64,000 nucleotides of DNA, taken from contig JBAOKB010000024.1 of assembly GCA_037044905.1 (NCBI GenBank), forward strand, positions 310,001 through 374,000, in the 5' to 3' direction. Of the stretch, positions 24,242 through 36,063 are shown in pieces; position 1 is the first letter of the stretch, and each line of letters begins with the position of its first letter. Origin of the DNA: Hortaea werneckii (taxonomy: Eukaryota; Ascomycota; Dothideomycetes; Mycosphaerellales; Teratosphaeriaceae). Both the position numbers and the translations under genes were made by a program. The notes under the pieces are model-generated. The model was not told where the DNA came from. It made no database searches and saw only the letters and a program-made list of their open reading frames with translations.

Positions 24242-27200
24242 ATGCCTTCTTTTACGCGCACCGCTATGGCGGCGTCAGCGCTGGCGGCGTCTGCCAGTGC
24301 ATTCGATGCGACCAAGAACAATGGACTTGTCACATACTGGGGACAAGGAGCGAACCAGCAAAGACTTGTGGAGACGTGCAAGACTGGCAACTTCGATGTG
24401 GTCAACATCGGATTTGTAACAGTCTTCCCGGATCAGAGCCCTGACGGCTGGCCTGGCACCAACTTCGGAAACGCTTGCTACGGAGATGTTTATGAGCACG
24501 ATGGCGTCAACTCGACTCTGCTCAAGACCTGCCCATACATTGCGCAAGACGTCCAGGACTGTCAAACGAAGTACAACACCAAGATCTTCTTGTCGCTTGG
24601 TGGTGGCTACCCCAACAACTACTACATCACCGACGATGCTTCTGGCGAAGACTTTGCGGACTTCTTGTGGGGTGCCTTTGGGCCTGTATCAGCCAACAAC
24701 GGGCAGCCCAGGCCTTGGGGTAACGTCGCCGTCGACGGTTTCGACTTCGACATTGAGAGCGAGATCAGCCCGGCACCAACCGACGTCGTGGGCGACTACC
24801 GCTCCAGCGGCTATGCGGCCATGATCAACCACTTCAAGAACGATCTCTACCCGCAGGACTCATCCAAGCAATACTACATCTCTGGCTCTCCTCAGTGTGT
24901 CATTCCTGATGCTCACTTCACCACCGTCATGGCCGAGGCGTCTTTCGACTTCCTCTGGATTCAGTTCTACAACACACCTCAATGCAGTGCTCGTGCGGGT
25001 GTCAACAACCTCAATGGCCAGGGTAGCAACGATATCACGTTTTCTGGCTGGGAAAACTCTCCGTCCAAGAACCCCAACATCAAGCTCTACCTCGGCCTGC
25101 CTGCCGATGAGGCCGCCGCCAACGACGACTCCTACTACCTCAGCCTTTCTGAGGCCCAGCAACTGTTGGCAGAGTTCGCCACCGATGCCAAGTTCGGCGG
25201 TGTCATGCTCTGGGAGGCTACCTACGACATGAACAACACCATCTGCGACTCGCCTTACTCGTACTGGATCCAGAAGATTCTCAACGCTGTCACCCAAGGC
25301 CAGACGATCGACACCGATGTCAAGAACAACTGCCCTTCGCCAACCACTAGCTCTGCTGTCGCAACGCCTACCCCGACTAAGCTGACCATTTCGCCAAACG
25401 GCGCATGCGGCGGCGACACCTTCTACACCTGCGAAGGCTCCAAGTGGGGCCAGTGCTGCTCTGTCTACGGCTACTGTGGTTCGACGGATGACTACTGCGG
25501 TAACAACTGCGATTCTGACTTCGGCCTTTGCGGCGAGGCTGCTGCTATCTCCCGCAGCTCTAGCTCGTCTGTCGTCTCGACAACCTCGAGCAGCTCGAGC
25601 TCTGCCTCGCCATCGACCACCTCGTCGAGCTCTAGCTCTGCTTCGCCATCCACTACTTCGTCGAGCTCTAGCTCTGCCTCGCCATCAACTACCCCGTCTA
25701 GCAGCGTCAGCTCCACGCCATCCTCGTCGGTTGCAGCCACCTCCAGCAGCCTCAGCTCGTCTTCGTCTTCGTCTTCGATGAGCACTAGTTCCTCGTCCGT
25801 CATGACGACGTCTTCTTCGGCCACGGTGTCTTCCAGCTCCACGACGAGCCAGGCTCCAACGGACGTCAGCTCTGCAAGCGCGAACTCCTCTACCAGCAGT
25901 GGAATCCCAACCGGATCAAGCTCCACCTCGGCCTCTATCTCGGCCACTGCCTCAAACAGCGCTAACGGAACGTCGACCAGCGCAATGAGCACCGCCTCAT
26001 CCTCGCAAGTTGTGTCTGCCCCTCTCTGAGCGCCAACATGACGACCACCTCGGCGGCCAGCACTGGAATGCCAGTGGGAACCGGTTCCACCTCGAGCTCG
26101 ATCTCGGCTACTGCCTCCAACAGCGCCAACGGAACGTCGACTAGCGCAATGGGCACCGCCTCATCTTCGCAAGTTGTGTCCGCTCCCTCTCTCAGCGCCA
26201 ACCTGACGACCACCTCGACGGTCAGCAGTGGAATGCCAGTGGGAACCGGCTCTGCCTCGAGCCCGATCTCGGCTACTGCTTCTAACAGCGCCAACGGCAC
26301 GTCTGTCGGCCCAGTAGGTACCGGTTCATCCTCGCAAGCAGTGTCTGCCACCTCACTGAGCGCCAACCAGACAACCACCCCGCCGACCAGCATGAGCGAG
26401 ACTTCCTACACGACGTTCACATCGCTCTGCACCGAGGGCAACTCGACCGTCATCCACACTCACTCTGCTCCTATTACTGGAGGGCTTAATGGCACTTCAA
26501 CCGGAAATGGACCTAGCGCTACTGCACCAGGCTCCGTTTCTGCTACCGCTTCTCAGGCTCCTTCTGTAAGCGGTAACAACACTATGACTTCGATGCCTGC
26601 GGGCACTGGATCACCCATCTCGGGTACCAGCTACACCACGTTCACCACGACGTGCGTTACGAACGGCTCGACTGCTGTCCATACCCACAGCCAAGCAATC
26701 ACGTCTGGGCAGAGTGCCACTGAAACCCCTTCGGCGTCTTCTCAGGTCTCTGGCGGCCTTTCCATCAGCTCCATGCCTTCTGGCAGTGCGGGAAGCCCTG
26801 CAGCAAGCTCCTCCAACGGCATGGGCTTCAATGCCACCCGCACCTCCGGTCATCTGGGAGGCCCGAGTGCTTCGAACAGTGGATCCGTCCCTGGGACTGT
26901 TACTGTCACCGATGTTACATCCATTTACACGACAACCTGCCCAGCTACCTCGGAATATACCTCTGGGGGCTCGACCTTGACCAGCACGTATACCACTGTA
27001 TCGACTCTGACTTCTACTTTCGAGAGCACTATCACGATTCCGGCCTCCCAGACTGAAGCTTCTTCTGCTGCCCCGGCCTCCCAAACTCAGGGCGGTGTCA
27101 CTGTCACCGATATTACCTCCGTTTACACGACAACCTGCCCAGCTAGCTCGGAATACACGTCTGGAGGTTCGACCTTGACCAGCACCTACACTACTGTTTC

Positions 27201-28938
27201 GACTCTGACTTCAACCTTCGAGAGCACCATCACGATCCCCGCCTCCCAGACGGGCGCTCCTTCTGCTGCTCCCGCCTCCCAGACTCCAAGCGGTGTCGCC
27301 GGTGCCTCCAAGGCAACAAGCTCACCGATTGAACTACTTTGACTGAAGTCACCAGTGTTTACACGACCATTTGCCCAGTCACGGAGACCCAGGTCTCTGG
27401 TTCTTCGACCCTCACAAGTGTCTACACAACAACATCCGCTGTGACCACTACTTTGAGCTCAACTGTGACCCTCTACACGTCGACGAACGTGCCCGCAGCC
27501 AGCCAGTCGAGCCCGGTAGCCGTTGCCACCGGTAGCGCTTCATCAGACCAGCCTGCAGAGACCACGGTCACCGAGATTTCTTCGGTTTACACAAGCGTCT
27601 ACCCAGCAACAAGCATGGTTACAACGGGTGGCTCTACCTCAGCTAGCATCTATACCACCACATCTACCCTGACCAGCGTCTACAGCTCTACCATCACGCT
27701 GAGCGCTAGCCAGTCTGCAGGCGTTGACGTCCCTGTGCAAGGCCAGGACAATGGAGCTATGACTTCTGCCAATGGCAACGGCGAGATGCAGCCGCAAACC
27801 ACGGTCTCCGCCGCTTACTCTCCTGACGCGGAGACCAAGACCATCTACACCACCAAGGTTTGGACAACGACTGAATGCCCGGGCGGCTGCGAAAAGCCTA
27901 CCGGTCAGGCCACGACCAAGACGCTCACCAGCTCCTCTCCTGTTGCCACATACGTGACTTCCCAGGGCCAGGGCCAGCCAAGCGTCACGACCATCTACGT
28001 CACAAGCACGAAGTCTCAGGCTGTGTACACTACCGAGCTGGCCACCTCTTCTGAGTGCCCAGGTGGCTGCGATAGCCCAACAGGCGCGATCACCACTCAC
28101 ATCCTGACTTCGACCGTGCCAACATCTACTACTACGACTGTTGTTGTTTTGGAGACGCTCACACCAAGCTCGTCTGTCGTTGCTCCGGTGTACGGCCAGG
28201 GCTCGTCTGCTGGCAACGGCGGCGAGGCCACTTGGACCGCACCAAGCGGCGAGAGCTCGACTTCAGGCGCAGCAGGCTACGGCAAGGGCACATGGGACAA
28301 CGCCTCGGGCGCAACTGCTGGGCCTTACGCATCGGCGGGACCATCAGCGGCTTATCAGTCAGCTCCGGCAGCCTACGCGCCAGCTTCCAGCGACGAGGCC
28401 TCCCCTGTCCAACCAGCCAGCTCTGACAGCACCGGCTAGCGCTTCCGGAAATGGACAGGGGTCGCAGTCGGGCGAGAAATGGTCTCCAGCGGACTACTCT
28501 CCAAGCTCGGCTGGAAGCTCTATCGCTAAACCAGTTGCCGGCCAGAGCACTATGCCAGCTGGTATGTCGATGCCATCCTCCGTCGGCGGAGCCTCTCCAG
28601 CCGGCCCTGGCCAGAACACCGAGTCCATCGACGTGACCAGCACGCTTGTGCAGACCTTGACTGTTGCCCCATACGCACAGACAAGCGCCGTGGGTGCTCA
28701 GTCGACCGGAGGTGCTCGCATGCCACCCTACCCCGTGGCCGGCGGCATTGGAAACAACGGCACTCTTTCAGGAACTGCCTCCGCGCCTTCGGCCTCTGCC
28801 CCCTCTGCGTCCGCCTCAAAGACAGCCCCGGGATCGAGCTACTCCCCTGTCTCCCCCTACACCGGTGGCGCAGCGACCAACAGCATGAGCTTTGGTGCTC
28901 TTGTCCTGGCAGCGGTCGTTGCCGCTATGATGCTGTAA
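24242..28938 (+). CDS. GPI-anchored GH18 chitinase with CBM18 and long Ser/Thr stalk
   Basis: A secreted class III-type chitinase acting on cell-wall chitin. In order over about 1,565 residues: signal peptide (1-20); GH18 domain (about 21-335) with catalytic motif DGFDFDIE, acid Glu at residue 172; a CBM18/hevein-like chitin-binding domain (about 387-430: CEGSKWGQCCSVYGYCG); a Ser/Thr-rich stalk with several repeat types; and a hydrophobic C-terminus (SFGALVLAAVVAAMML) like a GPI signal. The frame breaks near 26020, 27332 and 28434. The repeats read across them, so the stalk and anchor belong to the same gene. The first two breaks fit a one-base loss, the third +1 or -2. Identity of the catalytic part is secure; the exact stalk length depends on repeat assembly. 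Confidence 0.88.
25582..25691 (+). repeat. 36-bp tandem repeat in chitinase stalk
   Basis: Three consecutive units encode SSSSSASPSTTS-like 12-residue repeats with only silent or near-silent differences. They lie just after the chitin-binding domain and would be heavily O-glycosylated. Confidence 0.8.
25901..26390 (+). repeat. 165-bp tandem repeat in chitinase stalk
   Basis: Three units each contain a GMPVGTGS-like start, ISATASNSANGTS, and SSSQVVSAPSLSAN-like text. Matching landmarks begin at 25901, 26065 and 26230, so the second period is 165 and the first 164. The missing base falls at the frame break near 26020 (GCCCCTCTC against GCTCCCTCTC in the next unit). Confidence 0.85.
26905..27460 (+). 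repeat. 198-bp repeats in chitinase stalk
   Basis: Two close units (GTCACC landmarks at 26905 and 27103, 198 bp apart) encode TVTDxTSxYTTTCPAxSEYT and STLTSTFESTITIPASQT. A diverged third begins at about 27348, after the second frame break, and a fourth related unit at about 27565. Such threonine-rich units are common in fungal wall proteins. Confidence 0.8.
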
Positions 28939-29613
28939 GCACGATAGTCACGGGATTGGACGACGAATGGTGAATTTCCGGTACATAGTGTCTATACATC
29001 TTTTTTTCTTTCATCTTCTCGCATGTATATGCACTCTACTATTCTGGAACCGTGGAGGGTAATGCAGTTTTTTTATGTAGCATATCCTCCAAATCATCTT
29101 ACGGTTCAGCTTTTCAAGCCATTCTAGTCGCAGCACTCTCTTGTCGAGAGCTGCTTTCATTGCACTAGATCATCGATACAACGTAAAACAACGAAGTTTA
29201 GTACATTCCGAGATCGATATAGGAATCTTCCAACTCGTTTTCTATATTTTCCGTTCGTTTTCTTGTTCCCTGCGTTGCTATTCTGTACCTTCGGTTGGCA
29301 AAATGCTTCTATAGCAATGAGATGCAATCGGCATCCGCGATTATCATGGGGACATGAACCTGTATAGGTAGATATCAATCTTGTGCTACGGGCAAGGATG
29401 GACAGCATTAAGGTTGTTAATGAACAGCATCAGATTGATCGCGTGGAGAAGACAATGGTTCTCGGGCCCGAGTTCCCCGGGCCCCCTTCTCCAGATTGCG
29501 GAGAAGGCGCGAATTCATGTGACAGCGCGCCAAGTTGGCCAGTTTGCCAGATAATCAACAATTCAACCACGCTTTCCGTTGTTGCATTGCACCTTGATGC
29601 GTTTTGAGCGAAG
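28939..29613. other. Intergenic, chitinase 3' flank with repeat copy
   Basis: No gene seen. It contains a third copy of the dispersed repeat and then the promoter of the glucosidase II beta gene. Confidence 0.45.
29200..29345 (-). repeat. Dispersed repeat, copy 3 (minus, diverged)
   Basis: The minus strand reads ATAATCGCGG, GCATCTCATTGCTATAGAAGC, then ACGAACGG and TATATCGATCTCGGAATGTAC, parallel to copies 1 and 2 (CATCTCATTGCTATAGAGGC, GCTAACGG, TACATCGAGTTCGAACTGTAC). Identity is lower than between copies 1 and 2, but order and spacing are kept. Confidence 0.6.
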
Positions 29614-31435
29614 ATGAAAACAGGATCAGCGCTGCTATGCCTTGAGTATGCAGCTATTGCCTATGCCGCCTCGGAAGGTGGAAGGCCACGCGGCGTGAGC
29701 CCGGAATGTAAGCTCATACCTCTCTCTCAATGCTTCCGTTAAAGCCATCGTGTCTCATGCTAATAACGGGATGAAGTCGCGAAATTCTACAAAGATCCCA
29801 AAACCTTCACCTGCATCTCCAACCCGTCTCTGTCCTTCCCGATCGGTCGAGTCAACGACGATTACTGCGACTGCCCTGATGGCTCTGACGAGCCTGGCAC
29901 TGCCGCTTGCGCCCATATTTCGCCATTGAGCCCCCATACCCCACCGGATAACGCTGGAAATGCGGCCGCGAACACGACAGCAGCCTTGCCGGGTTTCTAC
30001 TGCAAGAACAAGGGTCACCTGCCTTCCTACGTACCATTCACCGCTGTAAACGACGGTATCTGTGATTATGAGCTATGCTGTGATGGCAGTGAGGAGTGGG
30101 GCGGTATCACGACCTGTCCGAACAAGTGCGATGAGATCGGTAAGGAATGGCGGGAGATCGACGAGGCCCGACAGAAGAGTCTTGGGAATGCGGGCAAGAA
30201 GAGGAAAGAGCTGGTTACGGAGGCAGGCAAGCTGAGAAAGCAGGTTGAGGACCGGGTTGCAACCCTCGGAACTGAGGTTGAAGCTGGCGAGGTCAAGGTG
30301 AAGCAGCTGGAGGTCGAGCTTGCTGAGGTAGAAAGGAAAGAGAAGGGCAAGATGGTGAAAGGCGGATCTGGCAAGACGGGTGGGAAGATGGGCCAGCTGG
30401 TGGGCCTGGCCAAGCAGAGGGCTGATGAGCTGAAGAATGCCCTTGTACGTGTACGCGGAGAGCGTGATTCTTCTAGGAGCAGGTTGCAGGAGTTGGAGGG
30501 AATACTCTCAACTTTCAAGGAAGAGTACAACCCGAACTTCAACGACGAGGGCGTGAAGCGAGCGGTGCGAGCTTGGGAAGATTACGCGGCCAGAGACAAG
30601 GGCGCGGAGCCCGATGCGGCTCATGATCGCGACCTTGATGCGATGACGAAGTCGGATGAGGAGAACGGCATTGATTGGGCATCTTTTGAAGAAGGTGACG
30701 GAGACGATGAGACCGACGTCTGTAAGTGAAGTTCATGCAATCTCAAGGATACGGTCGTCGGAGCTAACAAGCAGCAGTGTATTCCTTCGAGAACTACTTG
30801 CCGCCCAGTCTGCGCGCCTGGTTGGACCAGAAGCTACGTGACTTCCGTGTCACTCTGGTCGAATCCGGTATCCTCGCCGACACTTCCTCCGGCTCTCCAA
30901 ACGACAGCAAAGCGGTAAAGGACGCAAAGAATCGTCTGTCCACTGCTCAGAAGGACCTGGACAAGCAGAAGAAGGACCTCAATGGCCAGAAAGAAGATCT
31001 TGCCAAGGACTTCGGCGCCGATGACGTCTTCCGTGCCCTTAAGGGCCAATGTGTCTCGAAGGATTCTGGCGAGTACACGTATGAGATCTGCTTCCTCGAG
31101 CGGACTACGCAGAAGCCTAAGAAAGGTGGTGGTAACACCAACATGGGCAATTACAAGGGGTTGGAAACGGTGTTCGTGGATGAGGACGTCCAGCGAACGG
31201 CAAAGGCCTAGGCGTCGGAGAGCGTGTGGCGATGAAGCATGAGAATGGACAGCACTGCTGGAATGGGCCAAACAGGAGCACGATGGTGATTCTCGGTTGC
31301 AGCGAGGAGAATGAGCTGTGGAAGATCATGGAAGAGGAGAAGTGCGTGTACAGGATGGAAGTCGGAACGCCCGCGGTCTGCAATTCCAAGGATGCTGCGC
31401 CCAAGGCACCTACTGGTGGGAAGGATGAATTATAA
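29614..31435 (+). CDS. GTB1: Glucosidase II beta subunit (PRKCSH-like)
   Basis: The regulatory beta subunit of ER glucosidase II, which trims glucose from N-glycans during protein folding control. Exons 29614-29707, 29777-30721 and 30778-31435, about 565 residues. A signal peptide is followed by the cysteine-rich N-terminal domain (DDYCDCPDGSDEPGT, GICDYELCCDGSEEW), a charged coiled coil (about 30150-30520), an acidic stretch, and the MRH lectin-like domain (YEICFLE, MVILGCSEENELWKI). The protein ends in KDEL, the ER-retention signal. The frame breaks near 31205 (AKA-stop in one frame; GLGVGERVAMKHENGQ continues in the next). One base appears missing, and without correction the MRH domain and KDEL are lost. 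Confidence 0.92.
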
Positions 31436-31939
31436 ATCGAGTGAATGCTATTTTGATAGCAGGCTAGATGTTAGAGTGAACTGTATACATGCATCACATA
31501 CGCTGTAGGAAGCTGACAGCGTTATCCATAAATCTCTTATGAATTCAACATGAATTATGGCTAGTGTATTGAATGATGCCTTCAGATGAAAAGAAAGTGA
31601 ATGTGAGCTGTGCCTGTGTCGGCCGCGCAGTGAATAATCGGTTGCAATGCAAGCACAAGCAAACCTAAGTTCCGATGCGCGGGTCTCATGCCGATCTGGG
31701 TTGAGCCGCAGAGCCTCGACGCGTTGGCTCGAGCGCGAGCTGGTGGTCCGCCCGACAACAAAAGTTGAACCGCGCTCTGAAGCTCCTCGACACAATCCAT
31801 ACACAACCTCAGCTTTCAATCAGCTACTCATCGAATTGCGTAAACAACCACGCGCACAGGACACTTGTGAAATTGACCAAATTACCAAACAACCACGACA
31901 TCGAAACATCACATAGTCCACCAAGAGAAGCTTGCAAAG
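31436..31939. promoter_or_regulatory. Intergenic, RCC1 promoter region
   Basis: Half a kilobase between two tandem genes. No gene seen. The segment before 31940 is A/C-rich (ACCAAATTACCAAACAACC), as in many fungal 5' UTRs. Confidence 0.4.
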
Positions 31940-33763
31940 ATGCCGCCAAAGGCGAACACTAAGGCCAAGGTTACCAAGCCAGCTGGTACGCATTCGCTTT
32001 TCGCTCTGCAATGGGCATGATACTTACGCGCTTCAGAGCCTACAAAGAAGACTGCCGCGACGAAGAAGGCTCCGGCAAAAGCGACAGCTACCAAGGCGGC
32101 CGCGACGAAGAAGACCGCCGCGACCAAAAAGGCTACTGAGGGTAATGCGCCTCTCGTGATTATCAGTCGCGTACTGTACTAACACTCGACAGCACCAGCG
32201 AAGAAGACCGCTGCGACCAAGAAAGAGCCGGCTAAGGCACCAGCTAAGTCTGCCGCGCCTAAAGCCACCACATCCAAGCGCAAGCGCGAGGAAGAGCCAG
32301 AGGAGGCGCCAGCAAAGAAGGCGAAGACCACTACGACCAAGAAGGCGACCGCGAAGACATCTGCCGAGAAAGAGGCGCCTGCAAAGCCCGTCAAGAAGGT
32401 CAAGGCGCTCACGAAAGGGCCTGTCATCAATGAGCCACCAACCGAGCGCCTTCATGTTTTCGTCTTCGGTGAAGGTACTGCCGGCGAGCTTGGCCTCGGC
32501 ACTGCGAAGAACGCTGTCGACGTCAAGCGCCCGAGACTGAATCCCAACCTTGCCGCCGACACGGTAGGGGTTGTTCAGATCGCCGCCGGCGGTATGCACG
32601 TTGTTGCGCTTACACACGACAACAAGATTCTAACCTGGGGCGTCAATGACCAAGGCGCGTTGGGTCGAGACACCGAATGGGAAGGTGGACTGAAGGACAT
32701 GGACGAGGCACAAAAGGAGGAGGATGAGGAGAGCGACTCCGACGATGACGAGGACAACAACGGGCTGAACCCCAAGGAATCCCTGCCGGCTGAGGTTGAC
32801 TTCACCGGTGTTGAAATGGCAGAGGATACTCGCTGGGTGCAAGTTGCTGCTGGTGACTCTTGCTCTCTCGCCCTCACCGACGACGGACGCGTGTACGGCT
32901 GGGGTACTTTCCGTGGCAACGAGGGCACGCTCGGCTTCACTCAAGAGGTGGAGACCGCAACGCGTCCTATGCTGCTCCCCGACCTCAAGAACATCACTTC
33001 GATAGTCGCCGGTGCTAACCACGCTCTCGCACTCAACAAGGCTGGTGCCGTCGTCGCATGGGGCTCAGGACAGCAGATGCAGCTTGGTCGTCGCATTATC
33101 GAACGCAGCAAGCTGGAGTCCCTGCGTCCTCGTGAGTTTGGACTGCCCAAGGGCCCGAAGAATGGAATCGCTACCATCGAGACTGGCGCCTACCACTGCT
33201 TCGCCATCTCGAAGAATGGGAACGTGTACAGCTGGGGTCTGAACAACTACGGCGAGACGGGTATCCCAGACAACGCGGGCCAAGATGACGCCGCGATCAA
33301 GAAGCCGACCATTGTCGAGGCCCTGCAAGGCAAGGGCGTCACCAACATCAAGGGTGGTGGACACCATTCTATGGCCGCGACCGAGAATGGCGACTGTCTG
33401 ATCTGGGGCCGTATCGATGGCGCGCAAGGCGGTTTCACCAGCGAAGAGCTCCAGAAGATGCCCGAGGACGTGGTCATGAGGGATCACCGCAACGACCCCC
33501 GGATCCTGTTGGTCCCGACCAAGGTCGAGGCGGTCAAGGGCGCGACGACTAAGCTGGCGCCCGGGCCGGAGCACAACCTCGTCGTGACGAAGGAGGGCAA
33601 GGCTTGGAGTTGGGGTTTCTCCGCCAACTATCAGACCGGGCTTGGGACGGAGGATGACGTGTTGGAGCCGACGCTGATTGAGAACTCGGCTGTGAAGGAG
33701 AAGGCGCTCAATGGCGTGTTTACTGGTGGACAGTACTCCATCCTGACTGCCCCGGCGCAGTAG
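31940..33763 (+). CDS. RCC1-family Ran guanine nucleotide exchange factor
   Basis: RCC1 (Pim1 in fission yeast, Srm1 in budding yeast) loads GTP on Ran at chromatin. Three exons, 31940-31985, 32037-32141 and 32193-33763, encode 573 residues in a continuous frame. The second intron has a TACTAAC branch site. About 135 N-terminal residues are Lys/Ala/Pro-rich, with repeated KKTAATKK and PAK motifs and a likely nuclear signal (SKRKREEE), resembling a linker-histone tail. A seven-bladed propeller of RCC1 repeats follows (VFGEGTAGELGLG, LTWGVNDQGALGRDT, YGWGTFRGNEG, YSWGLNNYGETG). An acidic loop (EEDEESDSDDDEDNN) lies in the first part, as in fungal relatives. Promoter and neighbours give no further hint. 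Confidence 0.92.
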
Positions 33764-34753
33764 ATGGGAAAGGATGTGCCTTATTTTGTATAATGGAAGG
33801 AAGGGCTTCTGCTTTCAACGAGACGGCGCGAAGAAGGGTTTTGCATAGCGATGCTCTTTTGCATAGAGAAGGCAACTAATGATATGATGTTCTCATTTAC
33901 ACGTTTCCACCGTCTTCATGAGACTTGAGGACGGGGCTCTTTTCACTTACACCCTGCCAACAGGAAGTCGCCGAGTTGGTAGCTCTTACGGCACCTTTGA
34001 TTCAGCCGTCAAATGTCCAACACGTGACCAGCAAGCCATGTTCGCCTTCAATACTTGAGTGCGGGGGAAATATCCATCAACGGCCAGACGCACATGACGC
34101 TTCATTGATGTGGATGGAAAAGGTGTTGTCGACATTCACTTCTAACGCACGCTATTTGTGGAGAAGGCAGGCCAGTAGTAGGGGGCAATGGATGCTGATG
34201 ATCACATGCCGATCGCTGGACCCTTTCGCAGCTGTCAAACCCACTGGGCAAGTTTGAAACGCCAACCTGTTCCGGTTTGCTTCATTAATGATCTGCGTGC
34301 CTTATGTTGCTCCTGAAACACGGGCAGCGGCGGCTGTCTTGGGCGAGGAGCTGATATGATAGCAAAGCGGATACTACCATGTATATTGTGTGCTTTCTGC
34401 CGCGTCGCCCTTCATGTGCGCTCGCCCTCGATTGGTTCCTGCCCTTCTTATCTCGCCCGGTTGTGACGCGGCTGCTTTCGCGTGTGGCTGCGTAGGTGTG
34501 TGTGGGCGTTCATGCATGCACGCACGCGGTTGACGACGACTTGCTCCTTCGTGAAATGAGCCCTTATTACTGACCGTTGTTAACTTCCACACCCGCCTTC
34601 GTCATCCCACGCAAGAAGACATGATGGCACCGGATATCAACTCCATGCCCTCCCCCTCCTCCCCGCATCAAGACCGTCCACATCCATCCCACGCAGCAGC
34701 CTGCCTCTTCACAGCCGGGTTCGAGGGCCGCGTCAAGAAGAGCTTCGAACAAT
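33764..34753. other. Intergenic, no supported gene
   Basis: No gene seen. The overlapping open frame starting at 34621 is in the 5' region of the next gene in a different frame and has no protein-like features. Confidence 0.4.
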
Positions 34754-36063
34754 ATGGGTGTTCCTCCCGCAGCTGGCACTGCACAGGTTCACCACCAGAT
34801 GCTCCGCAACCCTGTCAGTCCGTGGATGTCTGGTGGCGAGCACGGTCTACCGATGCGCTATCCGAGGCCTATGACTGCGGCGGAGATGTACCTGGAATGC
34901 GAGAAAGAGCAGGAGGCAGTCGTACGTCTCCACTGTTTCAACTCCTATATTCGGAACATCTGGTTAACATGATAGCATTAGGTCAATCGCCTGACCCGTG
35001 AGCTTACTGCTCTACGTGCTAGGTCTGCTTCGGTTGCAAGCAACACTTCCCACTCTTCCAACTCGACTAGTGCTTCGCTGCTCCCCGTCGACATCTCGGA
35101 TCCCAACCCTGCTCACCAGATGACCGGACCTACACACCCGACACCCTCGAGGAGAGACCGCTCATCGTCATCTGTGAGCGGGAGAAGCGTGCCAGCATCT
35201 ACGAACGGCGCTGCCCCAGTATCAGGAAGCGGCGTCTCTACTGCCTCCACCCAGACACACGCCGGCAGCACAACCAACACTATGCCCACTGGCAGCGTCT
35301 CACAAGCCTCTGCGGACCGCGCTGCCGCCGCCGCAGGAGGCTAAGCCGCCAACCATCCGTCAGTGCCTCGGGCGGCTCAACCCCAGCAAGATCCTCCCTC
35401 GATCTAGCCCGACAAGGCGGCATGTCCAACAGCGGGACCCTCTACACGCTACCCCATCGCCCCTCCCTATCCCGCGACCCCTCCTACGCCTCAGCACGGG
35501 ACACCAACTCCGCGCACGCCCAAGCCGGCACGCCATCCTCATCATCCGCCCCAATGATCCCTCACCCTCTCCCTCCTTCCCCCGCCCAATCCCCCGGCGC
35601 CAGCGTCTCCCCCGCCGCCGCCGCAATGCAGTCCTACACCGACACCGCCCACTACCGCACCGAGATGGAAATCGTCAAAGCCGAGAACGAAATGCTGCGC
35701 CACCGGGTCCAGAACCTCGAACGAGCACTGCGCGCCCGCCGCCGCGATAGCAGCCAGAGCGAGGCCTCCGCGTCCGCGCGGCCCGGGGACCTGAACGCCA
35801 GGCTCCCCAACAGCTCTCAACACGGCGGTGTCCCCAGTGGTTCCGGGGGACGGGAGAGCCTCGTGAGTAGTCCCGCGGGGGTCGCGGCGTGGACGTTGGC
35901 GGGCGATGGCGGGGTAGGCGGGGTGGCGGGACCGCGGGAGCGCAGCGAGAGTCAGAGTACGACGGCCAGTAGTAGGCGGGCGGTCGGGGTTGGGGAGGAG
36001 GAAGTTAGGGTCGGGGAGAGCGCGGGGAGTGGTGGGGTCGGCGGGAGGATGATGGGGTCGTAG
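34754..36063 (+). CDS. Fungal coiled-coil protein of unknown function
   Basis: I recognise the type, a conserved filamentous-fungal protein, but no function. Exon 1 is 34754-34921, the intron 34922-34981 and exon 2 34982-36063, about 416 residues. The N-terminus holds PRPMTAAEMYLECEKEQEAV, and the intron joins it exactly to VNRLTRELTALRARSASVAS, an amphipathic helix. A long Ser/Thr/Pro-rich disordered middle follows, then a second helix (EMEIVKAENEMLRHRVQNLE) likely to form a coiled coil, then a Gly/Ser/Glu-rich tail. The frame breaks near 35338: AAAAGG-stop against LSRQPSVSASGG in the next frame. One base appears missing. Confidence 0.72.

Noticed and set aside
25492..26393. Long acidic, Leu/Val-rich minus-strand frames over the chitinase stalk
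   Set aside because: They are mirror images of Ser/Thr codon repeats on the plus strand and contain no domain.
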